NCBI GenBank assembly: GCA_020650975.1
Contig: JAIPMN010001914.1
Coordinates: 619 to 38,151 of the forward strand
DNA: 37,533 nucleotides
From: Apostichopus californicus
Lineage: Eukaryota > Echinodermata > Holothuroidea > Aspidochirotida > Stichopodidae
Reading direction: 5' to 3'
In this document: piece by piece, positions 20,301 through 32,300 of the stretch
Layout: each line of letters opens with the position of its first letter
Position numbering within the stretch: position 1 is the stretch's first letter
Made by a program: the position numbers and the translations under genes
Notes under the pieces: generated by a model
What the model was told of the DNA's origin: nothing
Databases searched by the model: none
What the model saw: the letters and a program-made list of their open reading frames with translations, nothing else

Positions 20301-23300
20301 GAAAATCTGAAGTAAGAGCAAATCGTACCAAAAATCAGAAACCATGCAGAATTTATGAGACCGTTGACAAATCCGTAAATCAAGTTTGCTGCAGCTGCTT
20401 AAAGGTCTGCTGTATAGACCCCAACTATATCACGCTATCATGGAAAAGTTTCTTGAGATTACGTAATCGACCTGCCTTGGTCGTAAAATGACCTCTTTTC
20501 ACCAATTAGTCTGCAACCCCTACCACATATTTTTTCTTGTATGAGGGTCTTTGTGTGTACGCTGTATGATTAACTACACTGTAGACATGAACATATTTCC
20601 ACACAGTGTTTACACAAAGAGCCTAATGGTGTTAAGAAGCTATGCAGGGCTAATTGTAGAACCTGAGGTTGATTTACGACCTGGCAGGTCGATTATGTAA
20701 TCACAAAACTGTCCTAGCTATAAGCGTGCTATAATTTGGAGCCAATAAAGCAGATCTTTAAAAGCTGTTTCTGGAGCCCTAATTTAGTTGAATAGTGAAG
20801 TGTAAGGATGATAGATATAATGCATGCACCTAAAGCAAATTGATCGAAGGGGGCACAGGAGCTCATTAACCTGGGTCTCTGATTTTCATAATTTTTTTTT
20901 GAAGTGCATTACAGCAAGATGTAAAAGTTAAGGACTGCACTTTGAAGCAGTACATGCCATGTACTGATAGGGTGGGTAATAGTGATTTACAGAGAAGGGG
21001 GGAGGGAGGGTTAGGGGGGACTTACGGGCTCAACTTTGACATCCTTTGGTGCATGGAACTGGAATCTATAATGCTGGCAATTCCTGGCCCCGTACAGCTG
21101 CTCCGTAAGAAAGACAATAGCGTCCTGCTTAATACCGATCACCTTCAGGAAGTCAACACCTGAAATTCATATTAACGAGAAGGTATAACGTACTGCCAAA
21201 TTTATGCTGCAACAACTTGCACTTGCATTATTGACCAACAAAAAGTACAGAAACAAACAAATTAAACGATAACTTTTCTCAACAAACCGTAACCGCTGAC
21301 GACCATCAGCTGAGGAAATTTTGAAGCACTGCCAACTCTTCGAACACTAGTGACTCTTTCTTAAAAAGAAATATCCATGTATCTTTTCAATGAGTCATTT
21401 ACAGGGATGAGCCTGGTGTAAAATAAAATTCGCGGTATAGGCTCCAGTTTGGGTATGCTACAGTGTGTTAGGATAATAGTTTTTGTCCCCGAGGTAGAAA
21501 AGAAATCACGGATATTCCGCCAATTCGCGGAAAAAGCTCATGCCTGCATTTAGAATGACAAACCGTTTAAACACCAATAAAAACAATTTTTTTTTTATTG
21601 GTGGAAATGTTGATAATTTGTTTACCTGAAAAAGACAGAGGTTTCAGTTTAGCCTGTATTCTCTGTTCCTGGACCAAATCAATCACCTTGGTCCAGACCT
21701 CCTCCACACTTAGTCCAGATGCCTCAAATCCATCGTCACTCTTAATCTCGTAGACAAGATGAGGCTTACTCGTATCCGGCTGCTCCCACCTGCCTCTCTG
21801 TTCCTCTTTCTCCATCAGTGACATGAGTGCCGAGGTAGTGGCGTTGTCCGGGCTGGTGAATGGTTCTGCGAGGTCAAATTACACACACATAAACACACAT
21901 GAAAACTATTTACATAGCAGATACCTACAGTTATGGGTACAAATTTAACACGGTAAACATGAGCGTTGCCAGATACAAAAAATGTATATTAATATCAGTA
22001 TTTTTTATTCAATATTTTATTTTTTTATTCAATATTTTATTTTTTAATTCAATATTTTGAAAAAATCTTTACAGTAAACCATTCAACCTATTCACATTCA
22101 ACCTATTTTTTTTTATTTTTTTTAACTGCTGGCAGTAGCTGTCTAATGTTACAAAATGTCAGCCAAGTGGCAAGAAGAATTAAATGACCACAGATTGCTT
22201 ATATTTCCTATGGATACCATTATATGTTCTATTATATCTTATATGTGTTTTTCATTGAGAAAATAATGAGCTCCTTTCATGTTCTGGAGATATAGCACTT
22301 TTGATATATCTACATTTTGCCCACTGCTGACCCAAAATGACCTTTGACCTCTACCACAATCAATAGGGTTCACTTAACTAATTACAAGAAATGGACATGT
22401 CAAATATCAGAACTGCAAAGGCAACCTTCATTGAGATATCATGTTTGCACACTTTTCTTCCCTCTGATAACCTCAAATGACCTTTGAACATTCATGAAAA
22501 ATACTACAGATCGTCTAACTCATCAACAGCTAGCTACACACCAAGTTTGAATTTCCAGCAACTTTTACTTCTTAAGATATTGTGTGAACAATGTTTTCAG
22601 ACTTTGACCCTTGCTGACCCCAAATGACCTTTGACCAATACCAACAACAATCCCAAGCCAGTTCTACCTAAGGGGAATCTACATACCAAATATGAAAATG
22701 TACCCCAGTTATCCTTTTAAAGTTAGAGCGTTTACGAGCTAGTGTCACATACACACACAAACCATCACCATCGTATATTCATTCTGCCCTCGACAGAGGA
22801 ATAAAGAAAAAAGCTTACCTGGTAATTCATCCACCGGGTCCGGTGTTAAGATGCTTTTCCCTTGTATAAAGCTTCGATCCATGGAATTCTCTCTTCTCTC
22901 TGTTAAAGCATCGCTGGCTTTGTTTGTAAGTCCGACCTTAACGGCAGTATTAACGCTAAGGGGCTTCGTAATGGGTGTGGTCATTACTTGAGATTGGGTC
23001 TGAAGGCCTACGGTGGGATTCTTGACTCTTGGACCTTTCGGCACGGCCGACTTGAAGGAAGCCGATCTCCCTCGTGGTTCCTTCTTCATATTGTGGGCCC
23101 TCCCGTAGACGTCGAAGCAAACTTTCTTTGGCGACGGTTGTCTCGCGGTATCCTGCTGCTCTAGGACGAATCGTAAGGCACTGAGAGCGGGGTTGGTGAG
23201 AGGTAGCGAGGACGAAGTCGTCGAAGTGGCAAGGTTGTGAGTCTGTGGCATGTTGAGCACTGTTATGGGACTGGGAAGTACTGTGAGAGGCTGCGGTTGA

Positions 23301-26300
23301 AAGTTGATAAAGACCGGAGACAACAGTGGGGTCGATACAGGTTGCCTAGGTGGAGAAATGGACGAGACTAATTGTGCTGGCAAGATTGCTGTCGTCGGTA
23401 GTAACCGGTTGGTGATGATATTCTGAGACGGTAATGAGGTGACCACCTGCTGGGTTACAAGTCTGGGAGGTGAAAGAGCTGTCACAATTTGATTTCTGAT
23501 CACCTGCTGACTCTGGGGAACCACGCTGAAAGACGGAGCAGGGTTGACTGTAAATATGTTCGGAGTCACGATGGGTAAACTCGCTCTCGGCAGACCCAAC
23601 TGTAGGGGGCCGACGGAGACGCTATTAGATTGCACGATGGTTGAATTACTGGTAGAGACTAAGACCGATAGGGAAGTTTCAGAAGGTTTCGCTTGACTTG
23701 CAGGCTTGGCGGGACTTGCTCTCAAAATGCTCGCTCTTCCTCTCCTCCTGGTATGCCAAGGTGAAACTATCCCCGTTGCTGCTGTTGTCGGCGTAGTAAC
23801 CGGGGGTGGCGACTTCTTTGAGGGCACAAGGTTTAGAGTATTGCTGGATATAGCTTGGGAATAGGTCGCTAGGAGTTTCTCCGTATCTATGGAGGACAAC
23901 TGCTGGCTGAGAGGAATAATTGGTGATTTCATCGGAGTCTTTTGTGAGTTTGATTGTTTGGACTCTCTGGGGGAATGCTGATCTTGCTTGTGATTCACAA
24001 AGTTGTCCTGGAATGTTTTGACCGACTGACCTGAGACACTGAAATTACTGACCGGTCGAAGGTTCTTGGATAGAGAGAGACCGTAGCCGGTACTCTTGAC
24101 CAGGTCCGGTGTCCTCACCACCACCACTTTACTCATGTTACTGGTACCCTTCGAGGCCTTTGCCTGAGAACAAAGCTTGTCTACTTCCGAAGGAGACAAG
24201 CTCCTCGTTTTCTGCTTGGAGAAGTTACTAGTGTTCGACGAGACAAGCGCATTGAAGATGGCCGAATGGTTCGGCACATCGGTGGTGGCTGGCAGCGTAG
24301 CGTTTGGTGACAGCTGACCGGGTGAAATATTAACATTGCCGCCATCAGTTTTCTGTACCTTACTTTGTGGTTCAGTAGAAGTTGATGTTTCTTCCACATT
24401 ATTTTCATCCCTTACCAACTTGTTGTTTAAATTAGATTCGTACCAGAGCTTTCGTTTCACCGGTATCTTGCTGTTGTTATCTGTCACAGCAGCTCCATCC
24501 TCCTTGGAGGACGAATCCAATTCTGCGGTAGGTACCTTCTCAAGATTATTTCCTGAAGTGTTCCCTCCCATCTCCGTACTTTTGGCGCGAGACGTTTGTG
24601 GTTCGCTTATAGAGGGAACTTTTGATAATACTGAATTGATAGTGGAATTGCTTACAACTGTACCTTCTCCTTGCGAGGAATTCCCACCGGTTTCCTCTGT
24701 TCCGTCATCTGCCTTGCGAACAGTACTGACTTTATCATCTCCTGAGCCTCCAATTGGGTTTATTCCCGCTTCTTCCCCCGTTGAACTTCCAGATTTCGTA
24801 AGATCTGCACTACACCCTGTCGGACTCTTCATTTCCAATGTACCATTTTCAGACCTCTTCTCCGGCAGCAATTTCTCATTCTTCTCAGACACGACTGCCT
24901 TCAATACACCTTCTTCTTCTCCATCTTCATCTCTTTTTACTACAATCAATTCTTTGCTCACACTTTCTGCACCTGGTGTCATCTCGCTAGCGGAATCTCC
25001 CGATGCTTTCGTGAGAGAAGCTCGTCTCGTGCTTCTCCTCGTAGGCAGAGGCGGTGGAGACTTCACTTCCTTCTTCTTCGCCGATTCATCATCTGTCTTA
25101 ACCTTGGGAGGTCTGCCTCTCCGACTTCTCCTGACTGATTCCGGAGATTTCATAGCTGAACCGATATCATTGCCCGACCTATCCTCGGCTGCTTTCGAAA
25201 CCTCGGTGTCGAGCTTGTCCGACTGCGGCGAGATGGAGGGCGGTGGGTTCTCTTCGCCAACTGGCTTTGGACCTGCGACACCTTCCTCCTTATGATTTAC
25301 CACCCGTAGGATACGGGAAGATGTGGTCCTCATGGGGTATTTTTTCCGTCCCGGTGGAGTTAAATCAAATGTATCTAAATGTTCCTCTGCCACGAAAGTG
25401 TCAAACTTCAATTTTTCGGCGGCTTTCGCCGGGTTTTGACCTTTGGAAGATGAGTCGACATCACCGTGGTTACTCGTATTGTTTAACGACGGTTCTGACG
25501 GTTCAGACTTGTCAACCTCAGCTGCTTTCTGATCAGGTCTGTTATCCTCCAGTAAGTTCTGAATCTCTAAAAATTCTATGGCTGTCTGAGCTAAAATTTC
25601 CAAATTTTCATCTAAGCCAGCTTGTCTGACCGTCTTAGTGGGAGAGGAGTCTCGGTTTTGTTCATCTGCTTTCTTGTCCATTTCCTCAGATGTAGTCTGA
25701 CAGTCATCGAGTTTAACTACCAATTTACGGCCGCCCAGATTCCTCACTGTCATCCCATCATTGTTATTTTGTGCTTTGGGAATGTCTGCTGGAGGGGCGT
25801 CGTCGTTTAGTGAAACCTTTTTGCCATGGTTACCTTCGTCGGATTCTCCTATTCGCGAAGATTTACTTATCATAGCAGAACTGATGCCATCCTCGTCTGG
25901 ACTTGCATTAGAATCTGACTTAGTTCTGTTTCTCATTTGAGACTTCTCTGAACTGATCGGCTCAGAGCCAACATCATCTCCTAAAAGTTCTTTCCTTTGT
26001 CCAACTGTTTCTGCCGATTGCTCAACATTTTTCACTGATATTTCTGAGGATGAACCACTAACTTCTTTACTACCACCTTCCTCCTTAGCAACAGTTTCAT
26101 CATTTGTCAACGAGCTCTCTTCAGTTACACACCCATCCTTCGACTCTTTAGATTTGGCAGCTTCCTCCTTAGCAACAGTTGCATCATTTTTCGCAGAGCT
26201 CTCTTCAATAACACTCCCATCCTTCGACTCTTTAGATTTGGCACCTTCCTCTTTAGCAACAGTTGCATCATTTTTCGCAGAGCTCTCTTCAATAACATTC

Positions 26301-29300
26301 CCATCCTTCGACTCTTTAGATTTGGCAGCTGCATTCGTGCACAAGGCGTTTTCCACCGATTGAGACAGAGCGCTTAGCTTATCCTGAAGTTCCCCGATAT
26401 TCACGTCCTGTTCTTTGCTCCCCGCTGCCTCTTTCTGCTCCTCTACAGACCCTCCTGTGTCTCCTTCCTGATCCTGGTTTCTGATGGAAGAGTCGTCTAC
26501 GAATTGAATGGCGATGTCCTCACTGAGGTTCAGAGTTTCATCTAACACCAGCGTGATCACATTGCTGTCTGAATCCTCCTCCTCCACAGTTGCCATAGCA
26601 ACATTACCGCTGCTCTTTGCATCGGTGGGTGCGGAGTTGAGATCTGTCCCTGAAGAGGACATTTTGTCCTGAGTAAAAGTTTCTGAGATAGAAGATGATA
26701 GTGACTGTTGACTGCTAATGGCTGATGAACTAACTTTTGTCTCTGTGCTACTATTCGATACCTCCGGATCCTTTCCTGAGATAACTTTGGATGGTGATTG
26801 AACTGGGACTGTTTCACTGTCTGACCTCTGACCTGAGGAAAACTCCCCCTCTTGTGCAGAATTGACCTTTGCCAAGTCCTCAACTTGTAATGAAGTCATC
26901 TCTTTGCTAGTTTGTGTATCACTATGCAAAGGCTGTCGGACTATTCCAGCACCTTTCGAGGCCTCTCCTAAATTTCCACCTAACTTTGAATCTTTATCGG
27001 AGTCCATATCTGCAAATTGACCTGATTTAATGAGGTCGACCATGGCTCTCATGGCGGACGATTGTTCGTTAACATCCTCTATTGCGTTCTCTGGAGAAAC
27101 AAGTCTGTCGGAAGCGTTTATGAATCCCCCTCCCTCGCTAGACTCGCTCTCATTGGGTAGAGTTCGCATGACCTCCGACCCATCTGTCGTTTCTCTCAAA
27201 GCTGCTTTGCCTCCAGGGGTATGCGCTGTCGTAAAGTTGTTCTCCGAGGTTTTCTCGATGGGGCTTAGATCTGTGATGTCTTCCAGGGGCTTCTGCTCTT
27301 CATAGATTCTGATAGAGTAAACAGATCTCTTACCGGCGCTCTTAGTACTCCAGAAAACCCTCGAACATCTGAGAACAACAAGCAGTGGGCATAATAAGAT
27401 CATTAGAATCAACAAAAGGAATGACAAATATGTTACTTTTAATATCCAAACCAGAAAGCTAATAGGCTTAGTGATTGCTTGCCATGTTCATATGAGAACA
27501 TTTAATGGCACACTTGTAAAATTTTCAAGCTTTGATTGCAATTGACCTTTGACCTCCAGTCAATAATAGAGTTCTGGTACTCAACATCAAGGTGATTTAC
27601 ATACCCTATATGAATTTCATCCCAGTTTTCCTTTTGGACTTTATTTTACAAGCTTTACAGACTTGAACCTCTGGTGACCTCACATGACCCTTGACCCCCA
27701 CATTCTTATAGAGTTATCATACTTACTAAGGAAGATCTACATGTCACATATGCAGTTCATCTAAGTTTCACTTTTTAAGTTATCAAGTTGACAAAGTTTA
27801 CAGACTTGACCTCTGGAGGCCTCAAGAAACCTTTCACCTTTACGAAGGTCAGTAGCTTTTGTGTATTTATGGATTTGGATTCACATATCAACTACTGAGT
27901 TCATTCAAAGCTTGAGTCTATGATTTATTATAATTAATTTTAAAACCTTACACAACTGGATCATAATGGAATACTGGAATAGCCCAAATCAATCTTTGAT
28001 ATAAACATGAAAGTTTGTTATTTGGAAAGCCATATCAAAACCTTTGCAGTAATACATAAACAAACATTACGTCCAAAAGAAATCAACAACAATCTTACCT
28101 AAACTCCAAGGGGAAGAGACCCTTGCGGGTATCTGATAAAGGTCCAAGTCTTCCCAGAACTTCCACCGTTAGAGATCCCACAAGGACTTTTACAGTCGTC
28201 GGTTCCAACCCCAGTGCTTGAGTACGGTTCCACTTAATATTTTCCAGGCTCACACTAACCCTCCTAGCTACGGCAAAGTTGGACTCGATGACCTAGAAAA
28301 GATATCAATCTTACATCAGTCCCAACCATGACAGGCAAAGATGGAGTATATGAACGATTCCATGAGCTAAAATTACAGAAGCCTTACATTAGTCTCGATT
28401 ATATCACATAACCTTTGACTGTAGGACCCACAAATGATAGTATGCTTACATCTTCTGTGCCTCCACCACAATGAATATTTGCAATCTATTACCTAGTAAT
28501 GGTACAAGCTTACATTGGTCACAACTCAATCACACTCCATTATATGACCTAGGAACAGCAACAACCTTACATCAGTCATAACTCCATCAAGCACAGAGAA
28601 ATGGAAATTAACTTTTTATTAATAATAATAACAATAACTGTTTTTTGTATAGCGCAGGTATCCAGAGCACAAGGCAATGTTCAAATGCGCTCCCAAATAA
28701 AGGGTCTAACTGTGATATTTTTCAAAAAGGATAGTTTTTAGCTGTTTTTTGAGATCCTTCTTACTGGATGGAGAAATAGGTGCCTCTTGTTTGGCTATGA
28801 GATTGTTCCACAGTCGTGGATACTTTGATACTTGTCTTTAAAATTAAGAAACACTTAAATCACTTTTAAAAAGTACTTAAAAATAAACTAAACAATTTTA
28901 CCCTTTATCTATGTCTTTCAAGTGATCACATATTTATGACTCTGTTTTTAAGATGGTTTCTGAACACAGTAGAGAAACATTTCATAGCAATTACTAACAT
29001 AGGAATGGTTAGGTCAACTGGGACCACACATCGCTTATACATCAGACAGTCAAACTATATACTTAATAATAATAATCATAATAAATGCAAATTTATATAG
29101 CGCCAATATCCAGAGGAAAACCAATGCTCAGTGGCGCTAGTGCTCAGCGAAGGCAGTCAAAAATAGATAAGTTTTGAGTCTGTTTTTGAAAATGTTAACG
29201 TTGGGTGCCGACTTGATGTGCAGTGGAAGTGAGTTCCAAAGAGTAGGAGCGGCATTAAAAAACGATCGTTGACCAAATGACTTGAGCTTCCATATAGGTA

Positions 29301-32300
29301 CATGGAGCAGTAGCTGATTTGAAGATCGGAGAGATCGGGTGGTGGTCTTCCAACTGATCATGCTACTCATGTATTCTGAAGCTAATCCATGCAGGGCTTT
29401 ATATGTGAGCAGGATGATCTTGAGAACCTTATGTCAATGGTTGGCTATGAGATCATGCAGCCATTGTTTATGAGCCAATGGGATAACATACCTCTAACTC
29501 CATCACACTCCATTATTACATACCTCTCTCTTGGCTGACAGTGTGTGCCTCTCACAGTAGACCCTCTTATCCTCCTGGAACACTGCCCTGCTGTTTCTAG
29601 CACAGATGAAGTGGTAGTTAGCTGGACAACCTGCCTGACAACAACCCACTGTAGCACCCAGATTACTGCAATGTTCGCATCGCTGTAGACAGAAGAAATA
29701 ACTTGAATCGAAATCTGAGACTGAGACATCAAAGCCATCAAAGCCAAATCTTGCACCGTAATTGGTACAATCTGGAGGTACGTTAATGTTTGTGTAAGTA
29801 CGGAGTGCAATCGGTCGTTTTCCATACATTGTATTGTTTTAACGTCTTTTTTGGTAACCGAAGTTAATTTTCCAAGTATTAGGTCAGGAACAACATAACT
29901 TTACCAGTTTTCCACCAGACTGCATTGGAGTGCTATAAAATTCCGTAATTTGTTACATGTACACTGAAGCTGTCTTACGTCTGGGCTTCTCAATATGCAG
30001 CTCAAAGCCCTAATCTTCCCCCAGAGACAAAAAAAATTGGTCCACAATCTTACGCTAATCGTGTAAGCAGAACTTAATGTTCTTAGGATAGAGCCTATCC
30101 TGCACATATTTTATGGTCTTAGGATAGAGCCTACCCTGCACATACTTAATGGTCTTAGGATAGAGCCTACACCCTGCACATTTGCTCTATCTGGGTATTG
30201 TAAGATTTGGCTTGATCTACGGGTGTTGGCTCCACCCGGTATTTAGGTGGCCCTCATAGAATATTAAGTAAGAACCTGTGTCGTAGAGTGACCTTCAATA
30301 GACTCACCATATGTCTACCCCTGTAGATGGCAGTATGAACATTGACCAATGACCCGTCCACTTCCTCGAATACTTCCGCTGACCACAAGGCACAATTAAT
30401 GTGAATCCACTCATCCTGGAAACCAAAAATAACACACGGGTGAGGTAACCACGTTGTTGGTGACATAGAGAAGGTTTAGATATTATCAGTGCAGCTCCAT
30501 GGAAAAGTTTGGCTTGAACCATCTGCAGCATTGCACTTTTGTCATATGCCGTATTAAATGGATTACAGGTGAACCAAGCATTGTTTGATGGGACCAAAAT
30601 TCAGTGAAAGAATATGTTACTTTGACTTTGTCACCATAGCAACTAACTTGAAGACAATTGTTCTCTAAAACATACAATTTCAGGCATATGAGAATTCCAG
30701 GACATTTGACGGATGCTGAACCTAAGATCGTCTGATGTGGTTCCATTAGGACTGACATCTCCGCAACCTCTCCTTCCTCCATATGGGAATCTATGTATAT
30801 ATACTGAAATCAATACCATATTGGGAAGAACTTAAGTTTCTTTGATAACGTTTTCGCACCAATGGTAGGTCTTCGATCCCTTCCTTCCTTTAATGAAGAC
30901 TCTATTTAGGAATCTACATATACTGAAATCTATTCCATATTGGACCTAAGTTTGTTTGATATATATGTTCTCGCACAAATGGCCGATCTGCGATCCCTTC
31001 CTTCCCCTAATGTACACTCCATATGGGTGTCTAAATTTGTTTGACAATGTTAGAAGTAGTTTTATTTTTAAAATTTACTTATAGATACATATATATTTTT
31101 ATATTAATTTTCAAGCTGCGTCCATTTAATTTTTCGTATTCTTATTTTAAGAGATTTTGTCATTTTCTTACTTAAATTTTCTTAAATTCACTTTTTTTAC
31201 TTTTTAGGAATTTCACTGTAAATCTATATTATTTTTAAAATTATGCCTTCGTATATATATATTTTTTATATTAATATTGAAGCTGTGTCAATTTTATTCT
31301 TCATATTCATATTTTAAGGGTTTTGTCATTTTGTTGTCATTGTAAAACGCTCTTGAACATGCTTAAGCATGAAAAGAGCGCTATATAAATTTTGTAAAAT
31401 AAGAATAATAGTTACCTGTCCACAGTAGAGCAACCGTCCTGCTTTATCCGGTTCATCGTCTCCCAGTTTACCACAGAGCACACATCGTCTAGGGTCATCC
31501 ACCTCACCCTGGTCTTTCAAGGCTTTTCCTGTCAATGACAGAAAATATCAGAGGAATTTAGTTTCTATTAAAACTGGAATCATATAGTCTTCATTGGCTT
31601 CATGAATCACACAATATGTATAATATCAAAGAGTGACATGTGCTGTACTCCATTGACAAGATATAATGCTATTTTCACAGAATCTGCTTATCACAACACA
31701 TAATTTGATGGACTTTGGTTTGATGAACACATCACTGGTTACACAAATGCTGTAAGAATGTTTGTCAGGGCAAATCTTTGAGGATTTCTTCTGGCTGTCC
31801 CTCAGACAACCGGGTTTCACTCTTTGCTTGTCCGACAAATGTTACAAAATAACCTAGAATGATCAATATGTTCATCGTTTGTTACATGTTTGGTGAATAG
31901 AACACCTACCGTGGGCCAGTAAAACTCCCATTTGAGATGGATCATACCACTAATTTCCCTTATTTCAATGTCTGCAAAGTGCTTTTGGGTGATACCAATT
32001 TACTAAGTTTACCTATTTTGGGGGTGTTTAGTTACATTGCAATATGAACTTGATGTAAACAATAGTGTTAACTGTAAAATGAATGGAGTTGATTGAATAA
32101 TGTTTATTTGTCGAAATATTTGTTTCTTACTTTTCTTTTGTAAGAAATATTTGAGGGGACAGAAAAAAAACAACTAGAAGACTGAACTTCTAATAAATTT
32201 AATATATTTAAATATTTTTGTCATAAATTACTAAGGACATTTTGTTGCACTACATCTGTGCTACTTACTTTCATCTTCAGTGAGTTCTCTTAGCATGCTA

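Noticed and set aside
22478..22640. Functional nuclear-receptor enhancer
   Set aside because: The motifs belong to a multi-copy repeat family, so presence alone is not evidence of function; kept only as a finding to test.
24692..24716. Taspase1 cleavage site (KADDGTEETG)
   Set aside because: Lacks the Q-[hydrophobic]-D/G core required before the DD residues; resemblance covers only the residues after the MLL1 cut.
24336..25295. 319-codon open frame on the plus strand
   Set aside because: It lies exactly antisense to the KMT2 giant exon, whose Ser/Thr/Glu-rich codons leave few stops in the complement. Composition is Ser/Leu/Phe-rich with no domain, and the sense strand is clearly the gene.
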